From contig NZ_CBYL010000031.1 in the NCBI RefSeq assembly GCF_000577335.1, positions 1-44,409 of the forward strand: a stretch of DNA of 44,409 nt, written 5' to 3'. The DNA is from Faecalispora jeddahensis. Its GTDB lineage: Bacteria > Bacillota > Clostridia > Oscillospirales > Acutalibacteraceae. A program made the position numbers and the translations under genes. The notes beneath the pieces were generated by a model, which did not search any database, had not been told where the DNA came from, and worked only from the letters and a program-made list of their open reading frames with translations. This document shows positions 24,439-31,830 of this stretch, piece by piece. The number at the start of each line of letters is the position of its first letter. Position 1 is the first letter of the stretch.

Positions 24439-26103
24439 TTACCGGCTTCCGCCGCCACCGCCGCCGGAGAAACCACCGCCGCCAACAGAGCCTGCAGCAC
24501 CGCCGGTTCCGTTTAAATTGGGGGCAGCAGCATGAGAAATATGATTTGTCATGGTCATAAAGTAAATCATACGGTAAGAGTTGTAGCCATACATGCCTGA
24601 AAAGGATTCATAATAAATGGGATCAAGAGCTTCCATGCTTTTCAGCACCTGCTCGCCAATATCGAATAGAGCGGCAAATACAAGATAATCGCCCCAAAGC
24701 TCTCGCGGAGCCGGGCCGTCTTTCTGATGCACTTTCATTCCAATCAGGTATTTCTGGAAGCCTATCATTCGGACCGCCTGATCGAAACCGGAGGCAGTGA
24801 ATCGGACAACATCGTTTTTATCTTTAGCCGCCACACTCAGGAGAATCAATTCTTTTTCTCCTTCGCTTTCGACCTCTTTGGCCCACTCCGTAAGCTTTTC
24901 ATAAAGTTTTTCCGCCCGCTTTTCTATCGCAGAGCTCCAAAGAATTCCATCCAGATCGGCGCCTGCGGTCAGAATGGCATACAGCGATTGCTCCACTGCG
25001 GCAGAGGGTATTTTCTCCGGCTGAAAGACGATGACTTCTTCCGGTTTTGATTTCTTTTTACCTTGTGGGTTTTCACGCTCTTCGATGCTGATATATCCTG
25101 CCTTTTGCCAGCGGATGAGATAAGCGCCCATCAGCTTATCACAGGAAATTCCCTTGCGCAGCAATTTCATTGCGGCATATACGGCAGGGATACTGCCGCC
25201 AAAGGGAACCGACCACGTGGGTTCGATTTGATCTCTCGCAGCCAGCCTTACCGCCGTGCCGTCCGCAAGCTTGTAGCGTGAAAAGAAGAGGGCGAACGCC
25301 GCGGCGCCCCCGATGATTAGCACAGCAAAAATAGCGCCCAGAATATAGAGCGCGATTGGTGATTCCTCGTTTTCCGCGTTTTTCTGCAGGTCTTCAAAAG
25401 ACATATCTGCTTTGGCGGCCTGCGGGAACAACTCCCTTTCAAAGCGGCACAGCAGATTCACATAATCTCCGCCGCCCAAAGACTCGGAGGAATCAGCGGT
25501 CAGAATTCCGCTGTCGGCGATCTGCACTTCACCGGGGAAGCCGTATCCCCAGATCCGGGCGTTATTTTCCGTCAGGGAAGTGTTTGCCATTCGGATTTTG
25601 ACTGAGACCGATTCCGGAGCGCTGGAAAGATCCGACACAAACTGATGATAGAATCCTGCATAGTCACCGTAATCCTTTACCAGCCCGTCCAGAACATACT
25701 GGATGGTGTATTGATGATCGCCATATGTGCCGATTCCCCAGCAAAGCTCATAGCCGTCGGATGTTTCCAGAATACCGCAGGTACCGGCCTTTTCTTCTCT
25801 GGAACGGTCCGCATCCCAGGTGCTCAGTGTTTCGTATTGCGTGCCAGACTCGTCCTTTACAGTAAGAGAATGAACGCTCATGCCATCCATGTGATTCAGG
25901 GCCTTGTAATATTCCGTGCCGCTGTACACACCGCGAACGTTCCAGACCTCTGTGATGGCTGCGGAACCGTCGCTCCGCAAAGCGGCGTCGATACGAATGG
26001 ATGGAATCGCATCTTCCGCCGCAAAAGCCGGAACTGCGCTGAAAATAAAGAGTATCGTAACAATGACGGAAAGCAGAAGTGTTTTCTTACGGTTTGATTT
26101 CAT
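24439..26103 (-). CDS. DUF2207 family exported membrane protein
   Basis: A 554-residue protein. It begins with a signal peptide (MKSNRKKTLLLSVIVTILF then SAVPAFAAED), followed by an extracytoplasmic beta-rich DUF2207 domain of about 220 residues. One membrane segment follows at about residues 262-285 (ALYILGAIFAVLIIGGAAAFALFF), then a cytosolic region of about 230 residues and a C-terminus of glycines (SVGGGGFSGGGGGGSR). The start is ATG 26103, chosen for the AGGAGAAGC just before it and the signal peptide; the frame upstream is not coding. DUF2207 proteins are widespread in Firmicutes and have no firm function. Confidence 0.85.
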   Translation of the reverse strand: MKSNRKKTLLLSVIVTILFIFSAVPAFAAEDAIPSIRIDAALRSDGSAAITEVWNVRGVYSGTEYYKALNHMDGMSVHSLTVKDESGTQYETLSTWDADRSREEKAGTCGILETSDGYELCWGIGTYGDHQYTIQYVLDGLVKDYGDYAGFYHQFVSDLSSAPESVSVKIRMANTSLTENNARIWGYGFPGEVQIADSGILTADSSESLGGGDYVNLLCRFERELFPQAAKADMSFEDLQKNAENEESPIALYILGAIFAVLIIGGAAAFALFFSRYKLADGTAVRLAARDQIEPTWSVPFGGSIPAVYAAMKLLRKGISCDKLMGAYLIRWQKAGYISIEERENPQGKKKSKPEEVIVFQPEKIPSAAVEQSLYAILTAGADLDGILWSSAIEKRAEKLYEKLTEWAKEVESEGEKELILLSVAAKDKNDVVRFTASGFDQAVRMIGFQKYLIGMKVHQKDGPAPRELWGDYLVFAALFDIGEQVLKSMEALDPIYYESFSGMYGYNSYRMIYFMTMTNHISHAAAPNLNGTGGAAGSVGGGGFSGGGGGGSR

Positions 26104-26237
26104 AAGCTTCTCCTGTGTTGCATTATATTTTTTATTTTTATAGAGAAACTGCCCAAGGTGCCGGCCTGCCGTGAAAATGACTACTGGGAAACAGGTATTC
26201 CATAACCTTGTTGTTTTCTTATGTTTATCGGCGCAAG

Positions 26238-26726
26238 TCAATCAAAATCAAAATGTTCTGCAATCTTATCATAATCCCATTGCCACTGATCCGCCGCAAA
26301 TGGCTTGAGCAATGTAAACGTTTCGGAATCCAATAATTTGTTCATGCCGGGATTGGCAATCAGAATAGAAATATTGCTCAGCCAGGTTTCATCCTTTGAT
26401 TCAGCAGCCAATTTTGCGGCAAGCTCCAACGGCTTTACAAGCAATTCGGAGGAAATGCGCTGAAGACGGTCCAGAATTCGTTCGGCCCCAGGCCAGTTTA
26501 AATCCTGCAGCCAGTTGAGCAAATCCGCCAGATACGGTTTGATTTCTTCATCACTCAGTATTAAAAAGAGAATCGAGGCGTTTTCCCAGCTGTCAAAATG
26601 ATCGGTTGGCTGCAGTAGGTACTGATGATCCGTTTCTTGCAATGCCGCGATAAATCCGGATTTTGTTTGATCTGCTGTGCTGTTCCAGGATAAATCTTTT
26701 AATATGCCCTCTTGTTTTTGATTCAT
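26238..26726 (-). CDS. DUF5071-like protein (possible immunity-type fold)
   Basis: A 162-residue soluble protein, acidic and rich in Leu and Trp. The segment KPYLADLLNWLQDLNWPGAERI resembles the DUF5071 family, small proteins often found near toxin-immunity loci in Gram-positive bacteria. The start is ATG 26726 with AGGAGA upstream; an ATG at 26750 would bury that site. No toxin gene is adjacent: its neighbours are dnaI upstream and the DUF2207 gene downstream. Function unknown, and the family call is from memory of the motif only. Confidence 0.65.
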   Translation of the reverse strand: MNQKQEGILKDLSWNSTADQTKSGFIAALQETDHQYLLQPTDHFDSWENASILFLILSDEEIKPYLADLLNWLQDLNWPGAERILDRLQRISSELLVKPLELAAKLAAESKDETWLSNISILIANPGMNKLLDSETFTLLKPFAADQWQWDYDKIAEHFDFD

Positions 26727-26777
26727 GTATCGATCTCCTGTTCGTTGCATCTATCTGAAACTGGTAAGTCTGATTTT

Positions 26778-26806
26778 AGAATACCATGAAGTTTGTATGT
26801 TTGTAA
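26778..26806 (-). promoter_or_regulatory. Promoter of the DUF5071-like gene
   Basis: On the minus strand TTACAA, 17 bases, TATTCT with TGG before the -10 (extended -10). It lies in the gap after dnaI and suggests separate transcription of the two DUF genes. Confidence 0.5.
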
Positions 26807-26832
26807 GCCAAAAAGCGTTACCGCTCCGTTCT

Positions 26833-27822
26833 TCAGCCGCGCTTCATCCGTTTTTGCTGGCGCACATCCTTGCCCAGAAACGTCAGGCGCACGTAGCTCC
26901 CGATGATCCGGGAAACAAAACGTTCGGAATAGCGCTTTTGCAGCTCGTACAAAGAAAGATTGGTGCTGATGATCGTGGGCCGCCCGGCCATCAGGCGCGT
27001 ATTGACAATATTGTATATGGCGGCGTCGATGAACGAGGTGGAAAATTCGGTCCCAAGGTCATCGAGAAGCAAAAGATCGCAGCCGAGCAGCAGCGCGTTG
27101 GTATCCTCGTCCTCTTCCGCGCGCCCAAAGCGTTCCCTCTCCAGGCTGGTAGCCATATTCTGCGCGGAGAGATAAATCACTCCAAAGCCTTTTCCCACAG
27201 CTTCGCGCGCGATGGCCAGGGACAAATGGGTTTTGCCAAGGCCGGTTCCGCCCTGCAGGATCAGGCTGGGGGATTTCAGGGAAAAGTCCCGCGCGTAGGT
27301 GCGGCAGAAATGAAAAATGTTCTCCATCTGCTTTTTGGGCGCGATTTCCCCTTCGTTCTGGGGCACTTCAGGGTAATGCTCCAAAGAAAATTCCTCAAAA
27401 GAGCAAAGGGAGAGCGGCGTCATTTCATTCAGACGCTGATAGGCGGTTTTGCGCAGAAGATCGCGCAGGCAGCTGCACATTCTGCCGTCCACATACCCGG
27501 TGTCACCGCATTTTTTGCACTGATAGTGGGGGTTCAGGTAGTCCTGCTCCAAACCTGCCTGGCGCAGCATCTGGTTCAGCTCCTGCTGTAAAGAGAGGTT
27601 TTTCTCTTTCAGGCGGGTCAGCTCCGTTACGGTATCGCTGCCGTTCAGCACGGCCTTGGCCGCGCCGATGGCCGTTGCGGCCAGCTGGCGCTCTATTTCG
27701 TGCGCACGGGGATACATGGCGTAAAAAGCCCTGCGGCGCTCGTCCGCGGATTCGTTTTCACGCATACGACGGTCGTTCAGAATACCAAGAGCGACTTGGT
27801 AAATATCCTTTCCATAGGCCAT
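26833..27822 (-). CDS. Helicase loader, DnaC/DnaI-type AAA+ ATPase
   Basis: A 329-residue protein. Residues 1-95 are helical, residues 102-118 form a zinc-binding cluster (C102, C105, C116, C118), and residues 185-329 form the AAA+ domain with Walker A GGTGLGKT (191-198), Walker B LLLLDDLG and sensor I ISTNL. It loads the replicative helicase at origins and restarted forks, as DnaI does in Bacillus. A GGAA-type ribosome site lies before the ATG. It follows dnaD by 7 bases, the usual primosome pairing in Firmicutes. No prophage genes are near, so this is the chromosomal copy. Confidence 0.93.
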   Translation of the reverse strand: MAYGKDIYQVALGILNDRRMRENESADERRRAFYAMYPRAHEIERQLAATAIGAAKAVLNGSDTVTELTRLKEKNLSLQQELNQMLRQAGLEQDYLNPHYQCKKCGDTGYVDGRMCSCLRDLLRKTAYQRLNEMTPLSLCSFEEFSLEHYPEVPQNEGEIAPKKQMENIFHFCRTYARDFSLKSPSLILQGGTGLGKTHLSLAIAREAVGKGFGVIYLSAQNMATSLERERFGRAEEDEDTNALLLGCDLLLLDDLGTEFSTSFIDAAIYNIVNTRLMAGRPTIISTNLSLYELQKRYSERFVSRIIGSYVRLTFLGKDVRQQKRMKRG

Positions 27823-27829
27823 CGACGCA

Positions 27830-28837
27830 TCATTCCTTTCCCAATAAATCAGGAACCTGAGCGCTCATGCGCTCGTATTCCTCAATATCATAAGTAGTTT
27901 GCTGCAGTTTTGACTGTTTTTGCACGGTAGTTTTTTCTTTTTGTTCCATCGCGGCCTGCTGGGGTGTTGTGATGCCCTCTCGCTGCCAGCGCTCCAGAAT
28001 CTTGTTCATATAGCTCAGGCTCAGCTTTCCAATGGCGTCTACGCTGCGGTCGTAGGCCTCGCGCACCATCTGGGGTGAAAATTTCCATTCCAGCAGCCAG
28101 CGGTCCGAATACCGTTCCTCCCGCGCGCTCGGGGCACGGGGAGAGAGGCGCAGAGCCTGTTCGATTTTTCTCCATGCCTTATTGATTTCGTCCAGCCGGC
28201 GCAGTTTTTCTTCCGCCTGCAGATGTGTGGAGATGCCCTCTTCCGCCCAGTCGCGGGCCACCGCCTCTATGTAGCTGGTGTTGTCCTTGCCCTTGCTCTT
28301 GACAAACTGCAGAAGCATCAGGGTAACGTCCACGGGCAGGCCGTAGTCATCGTGAATCGCCAGCAGAGTAGAAGAAAGCCCCGGGGAGAGGGGACGCCCC
28401 AAAAGCTGCTGGGCCTCCTGCATCAAAAAGCGGATTTCTGCCGACTGATTGATCCGTTCCGCAATAAACAGGCCGTCCGGCTTGGGGATGCGGCGCGGCG
28501 GGACAGGGGGAAGGCTTTCGGCGATGGGAGCAGCAGCCAGCGGAAACTCCGGCTGCAGGGGGCGTTCCGCGTCAGCCGGCTGTACCGCCTGTTCCGGAAC
28601 CTCCTCCGCTACAAGGCCGACCTGCACCCAGTACTGCATTGCGTCCTGCACGTCGGAGGCCGTGATGCCCAGTGCGGCAGCGATCGCCTCATGCGTAAAG
28701 GATTCTTCCGCGTGGCGAAGTGCCCACAGAAGAACCTTCAGCTGATTCGGGCTGGCCATTTTAATATGGGAATCGACTAATGTGCTGGGAACGGCAAAAA
28801 CCGATTTCCATGCACCGGGATGAATAGAAAAAACCAT
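27830..28837 (-). CDS. dnaD: DnaD-type primosomal protein
   Basis: A 335-residue protein. The N-terminal winged-helix part (about residues 29-85, QLKVLLWALRHAEESFTHEAIAAALGI...VQDAMQYWVQVGLV) is followed by a Pro-rich linker and then DnaD-like C-terminal domains (about 125-200 and 235-300, with YMNKILERWQREGITT). DnaD helps bring the helicase loader to DNA. The ATG has AAAGGAGTATACC upstream. It is the first gene of the dnaD-dnaI pair and has a leader of about 270 bases if the -10 at 29102-29107 is used. Confidence 0.9.
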   Translation of the reverse strand: MVFSIHPGAWKSVFAVPSTLVDSHIKMASPNQLKVLLWALRHAEESFTHEAIAAALGITASDVQDAMQYWVQVGLVAEEVPEQAVQPADAERPLQPEFPLAAAPIAESLPPVPPRRIPKPDGLFIAERINQSAEIRFLMQEAQQLLGRPLSPGLSSTLLAIHDDYGLPVDVTLMLLQFVKSKGKDNTSYIEAVARDWAEEGISTHLQAEEKLRRLDEINKAWRKIEQALRLSPRAPSAREERYSDRWLLEWKFSPQMVREAYDRSVDAIGKLSLSYMNKILERWQREGITTPQQAAMEQKEKTTVQKQSKLQQTTYDIEEYERMSAQVPDLLGKE

Positions 28838-28855
28838 GGTATACTCCTTTGTACG

Positions 28856-28917
28856 ATTGATCCCACGCGGGATGGGCGGGCAAATCAGAACTGCGCGGCC
28901 CTACCGGCAGGATCAAT
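28856..28917 (-). other. Inverted-repeat-bounded leader segment before dnaD
   Basis: ATTGATCC (28856-28863) and GGATCAAT (28910-28917) are perfect complements enclosing a 46-base GC-rich segment, directly upstream of the dnaD ribosome site. On the minus strand it is preceded by a run of T residues. It could be a regulatory stem in the dnaD mRNA leader or a small insertion. The rest of the gene-free stretch 28838-29306 holds the family B hairpin and no supported gene. Confidence 0.45.
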
Positions 28918-29050
28918 AAAAAAAGACATGACATACTTTTCAGCTGTTTCAAAAAGGAATCATGTCGGCAAAATATATTTTTGTGATATCATGAATCAAA
29001 AGCCGGTCTGCAAAGAACGCCATAAGATCGGAATTGTCAGGCTAGTGATT

Positions 29051-29107
29051 CCATGCTCTCTCAGGCGTCGAAAACTTTGCTTTCGTTTATATCGTGAGGT
29101 TATTATA
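29051..29107 (-). repeat. Family B leader hairpin upstream of dnaD (copy 3)
   Basis: On the minus strand TATAAT (29102-29107) is followed by AACCTCACG, then ATATAAACGAAAGCAAAG, then TTTTCGACGCCTGAGAGA. CTCA pairs with TGAG and CGAAA with TTTCG. The front and back match the galU leader copy, and the middle matches the copies at 24211 and 31464. Confidence 0.55.
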
Positions 29108-29306
29108 TCATAAAATAAGCAGGCTTACGAAAATATGATCGAAATTCTCGAAAGCACGAAATGGGTGCCTGAATATTCTCCTGGCAGCCCAAAGCTTTAC
29201 TTGGCCGTTTAGCATTAAATTATTATACCACATTTCGGCAAGGGAAGGAATAGAAAGGCCAAATGGAAGGGCCGGAAAATAAAAATAAAAAATTTGGAAA
29301 AAGGTA

Positions 29307-29335
29307 TTGACTTAAGGCGAATTCTGTCATATAAT
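29307..29335 (+). promoter_or_regulatory. Promoter of the tRNA-Gly gene
   Basis: TTGACT (29307-29312), 17 bases, TATAAT (29330-29335), ending 18 bases before the tRNA. Close to the sigma-A consensus. Confidence 0.88.
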
Positions 29336-29353
29336 AACTCTCGCAGTTTGTTT

Positions 29354-29429
29354 GCGGATGTAGCTCATCTGGTAGAGCGCCACCTTGCCAAGGTGGAGGT
29401 AGCGAGTTCGAGCCTCGTCATCCGCTCCA
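29354..29429 (+). tRNA. tRNA-Gly (anticodon GCC), CCA encoded
   Basis: A full cloverleaf: acceptor stem GCGGATG pairs with CATCCGC, the D-arm contains AGCTCATCTGGTAGAGC, the anticodon stem CCACC/GGTGG carries loop TTGCCAA with anticodon GCC at 29387-29389, and the T-arm has GCGAGTTCGAGCCTCGT. T is the discriminator base and CCA is encoded at 29427-29429. It reads glycine codons GGC and GGU. It has its own promoter and terminator. Confidence 0.97.
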
Positions 29430-29430
29430 A

Positions 29431-29464
29431 AACAACCACGAAGCAGGATTGCTTCGTGGTTGTT
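29431..29464 (+). terminator. Terminator after tRNA-Gly
   Basis: A 15-bp perfect stem (29431-29445 with 29450-29464, loop GGAT) ending in a T-rich stretch, starting one base after the tRNA CCA. Confidence 0.9.
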
Positions 29465-29506
29465 TCATTTTCTGCAAATTTTATCAAACTACCCATAAGA
29501 ATCGTC

Positions 29507-29535
29507 TTTACTGTATGACTGGAACATGGTATTCT
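29507..29535 (+). promoter_or_regulatory. Promoter of the isoprenylcysteine-methyltransferase-like gene
   Basis: TTTACT (29507-29512), 17 bases, TATTCT (29530-29535) with TGG immediately before the -10. It lies about 45 bases before the gene. Confidence 0.5.
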
Positions 29536-29581
29536 TCTCTTATCTATTTAGAATACATTTAGTAGGGCGGAGGGTGATTGT

Positions 29582-30145
29582 ATGCAGGGCTATTTTATCA
29601 TTTTTGCATTGATCGCACTGATCTTTTGCGTTTTGTTTCGCTCCCGGCAATTGAAAAAGTTAGGAATCAAGGCAGTGCATTTCGGTAAAATCGATCGAAA
29701 AGATTTCTTCATTCCTCCCTTTGTTCTTCTGTATTTTTATCTCATTGCTGCAAACAGTTTCGATTTGCCCCGAATGGGTGCTGTGTTGGATCACAATGAG
29801 ATTGCCGCATGGCTTGGCGCAGCGCTTTGTGTTTTGGCGCCGGTCCTGTTTCTTTGGGGAGTGATTTCGTTCGGGAAAAGCTTCCGTGTTGGTATCGATC
29901 TCGATAAACCCGGCGCGCTTGTTTCCAATGGAGCTTTTTCTATCAGCCGAAATCCACTTTATGTTGCTTTTATGATGATTTTGATCGGAGTGTTTTTGAT
30001 TTTCCCTACGTGGATATTTTTCGCATATCTGGTTGCAGGCGTATGGCTGATCGATCGTCAGGTTTGCCGGGAGGAAAACTCACTCAGGGAGATTTATGGC
30101 AAGGAATACGATGCGTATTGTAATAAGGTAAGGCGTTATATCTGA
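29582..30145 (+). CDS. Isoprenylcysteine carboxyl methyltransferase (ICMT)-like membrane protein
   Basis: A 187-residue protein with about four or five membrane helices and the conserved C-terminal methyltransferase region: GAFSISRNPLYVAFMMILIG, then REENSLREIYGKEYDAYCNKVRRY. The R-N-P-x-Y and E-E..L....G.EY..Y motifs bind S-adenosylmethionine and the substrate head in this superfamily. Bacteria lack prenylated CaaX proteins, so the natural substrate is unknown. The ATG follows GGAGGGTGAT. It stands alone between a tRNA and a convergent transporter gene. Confidence 0.87.
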   Translation: MQGYFIIFALIALIFCVLFRSRQLKKLGIKAVHFGKIDRKDFFIPPFVLLYFYLIAANSFDLPRMGAVLDHNEIAAWLGAALCVLAPVLFLWGVISFGKSFRVGIDLDKPGALVSNGAFSISRNPLYVAFMMILIGVFLIFPTWIFFAYLVAGVWLIDRQVCREENSLREIYGKEYDAYCNKVRRYI

Positions 30146-30244
30146 CGGTCTGATGCAAAGCAATATTAAGATAAGACACATCCTTTTGAATTTGCCGTTG
30201 TTCTTCATCTGAATCATAATTGCTGATGATTTCGCATTCCTTAT

Positions 30245-30283
30245 AGCAGAGAAGGCCAATCGATGCGATTGGCCTTCTCTGCT
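30245..30283. terminator. Hairpin terminator between convergent genes
   Basis: An 18-bp perfect inverted repeat (30245-30262 with 30266-30283, loop ATG). It lies between the plus-strand ICMT-like gene and the minus-strand EamA gene. The flanking T content is modest, but position and stem strength argue for transcription termination. Confidence 0.75.
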
Positions 30284-30314
30284 GTTGCTCTATTCGATTC
30301 CCGAACGTTTTTCG

Positions 30315-31298
30315 TCATTCGGATTTTACGCTTTGCGTAGCCGGTGTTTGTAATTGCTTGCCGGGTGTGGAAGAAGATTCAGAAGCTGCCGGAGCAGCTT
30401 TTGGAAGAAGCTTTTGGGGAACGGGCAGCTTGATCTGAGTCAGCATCAGCGCGCTGAACATCAGAACACAGCCGCAGATTTCCCGCAGGCTCATGACCTC
30501 CTGGAACATCAAAGCGCCGGAAATGACGCCGAAAAGGGATTCCGTGCTGAGAATCAGCCCTGCGATCGTCGGTGAAACGGTTTTTTGGCCAAGGGCCTGA
30601 AATGTGTATGCAACGCCGACAACCATGATTCCCGTGTACAAAATCGGGCCGATGCTTGCTGTTACCGACTGAAGATTCGGCGATTCCATCTGGAAGGCGC
30701 AGAAAAGGGACAAAACGCCCGCAACCAAAAACTCCACCGGAACCAGCTCCAGACTGTTGGTTTTCTTGGAGTAGGTATCCACCAGGGTGATTTGTATGGC
30801 CCAGAACAGAGAGCCGATGAAAACATAAAAATCGCCCTTGGATACGCTGAAATGTTCAGACATACACAAAAAGTATAATCCCACCGCGGCCAGCGCGATG
30901 CTCACCCAGGTCATCAGTTCTGTTTTGCGGTGGAAGAACAGGCCGATCAGAGGAATGATAACAATGTACATCGCGGTGATAAACCCGGTTTTCCCCACAG
31001 TGGTATCGGCAAGCCCCAACTGCTGAAAATAAGCGCCCAAAAACATGGCGATTCCGCAAAGTCCTCCGCCGATCACGAGATCCTTTCGCAGAAACGGGTT
31101 TCGACCCTCGTGGCCGACGCGCTTCAGAATCAGGCTCAGCGGGAAAAAGATGACGGCTCCCGTCAAAAACCGGGCGGCGCCAAAGGAAAAGGGCCCAAGG
31201 TACAGCGTGCCCAGCTTTTGTGGCACAAGGGCGGTTCCCCAGATTACGGCACAAAGGGAGAGCATCAGCTCCCCCCGGTATTGCTTCAGTCGATGCAT
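30315..31298 (-). CDS. EamA/DMT-superfamily transporter
   Basis: A 327-residue protein with about ten membrane helices in two EamA repeats. The first repeat opens with LMLSLCAVIWGTALVPQKLG, and the second contains GLILSTESLFGVISGALMFQEVMSLREICGCVLMFSALML, the usual E-x6-G-x5-GE-like ending (here FQEVMS). A hydrophilic, Ser/Pro/Ala-rich tail follows. Such proteins export metabolites or amino acids; the substrate cannot be read from sequence. The ATG at 31298 has AAAGGA upstream. An in-frame ATG 33 bases later, behind GGGGGGAG, is possible. Confidence 0.88.
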   Translation of the reverse strand: MHRLKQYRGELMLSLCAVIWGTALVPQKLGTLYLGPFSFGAARFLTGAVIFFPLSLILKRVGHEGRNPFLRKDLVIGGGLCGIAMFLGAYFQQLGLADTTVGKTGFITAMYIVIIPLIGLFFHRKTELMTWVSIALAAVGLYFLCMSEHFSVSKGDFYVFIGSLFWAIQITLVDTYSKKTNSLELVPVEFLVAGVLSLFCAFQMESPNLQSVTASIGPILYTGIMVVGVAYTFQALGQKTVSPTIAGLILSTESLFGVISGALMFQEVMSLREICGCVLMFSALMLTQIKLPVPQKLLPKAAPAASESSSTPGKQLQTPATQSVKSE

Positions 31299-31333
31299 TG
31301 GGATTCAGTCCTTTATCATGAAACTTCCAACTC

Positions 31334-31362
31334 ATTGTATCATTATTCATTATGTAAAACAA
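31334..31362 (-). promoter_or_regulatory. Promoter of the EamA transporter gene
   Basis: On the minus strand TTGTTT, 17 bases, TACAAT (plus-strand AAACAA 31357-31362 and ATTGTA 31334-31339), about 35 bases before the gene. Confidence 0.55.
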
Positions 31363-31463
31363 GCGAATTTCTCGCGTCCCGTCGAAAAAACGTTGGAACC
31401 GCCGGGCTTTTTCCGGGGGAAAAGAGACTGTAAAAAGCAATAATGGTACGGCATTCCCAGTTT

Positions 31464-31509
31464 TGATTCCCTCGCCGCCCAAAAGGCGACACAATGCTTC
31501 CGTTTATAT
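31464..31509 (-). repeat. Family B-like element upstream of the EamA gene (copy 4)
   Basis: On the minus strand ATATAAACGGAAGCA is followed by a GTCGCC...GGCGGCGA stem and GGGAATCA. The dnaD leader copy reads ATATAAACGAAAGCA and ends GGAATCA. It is a weaker match than copies 1 and 3. The remaining gene-free stretch 31510-31830 holds only AT-rich sequence, a TATACT near 31788 that may be the typA -10, and no supported gene. Confidence 0.4.
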
Positions 31510-31830
31510 TTTAAATTTATTTTCAAAGAGAAAACCGTGAATTCAGTAAATATTCCGATATTTTATACAGGGTGGGAATGTTTGGGTCGGTTCGCGGAAG
31601 AAAAGGGATTCTTGCCGAAGAAAGCCCTTCGTTTTTTGAGATTTTGAGCACGATTTTTCTCTTTGGCTACCATTGGGCCGGTTTTGGAAATACACTATAC
31701 AAAGCGTCGGGTTTCAAGGGGGATTTTTTACTCAAATTTTGTAGGATTTACATGCGGCAGTTTCTATGAAAAAGCAGGAAAGTATGTTATACTATGAAAT
31801 GTTTGTGAATTTTTCAAAAGAGGTAATTGG

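Noticed and set aside
28820-29113. Open frame of 97 codons on the plus strand upstream of the tRNA
   Set aside because: No ribosome site, no recognisable protein pattern, and it crosses the dnaD leader and the family B hairpin.
29294-29518. Open frame of 74 codons running through the tRNA-Gly gene
   Set aside because: It covers the tRNA, its promoter and its terminator, so it is not a protein gene.
31572-31769. Open frame of 65 codons before typA
   Set aside because: No ribosome binding site and no family resemblance; it lies in AT-rich intergenic sequence.
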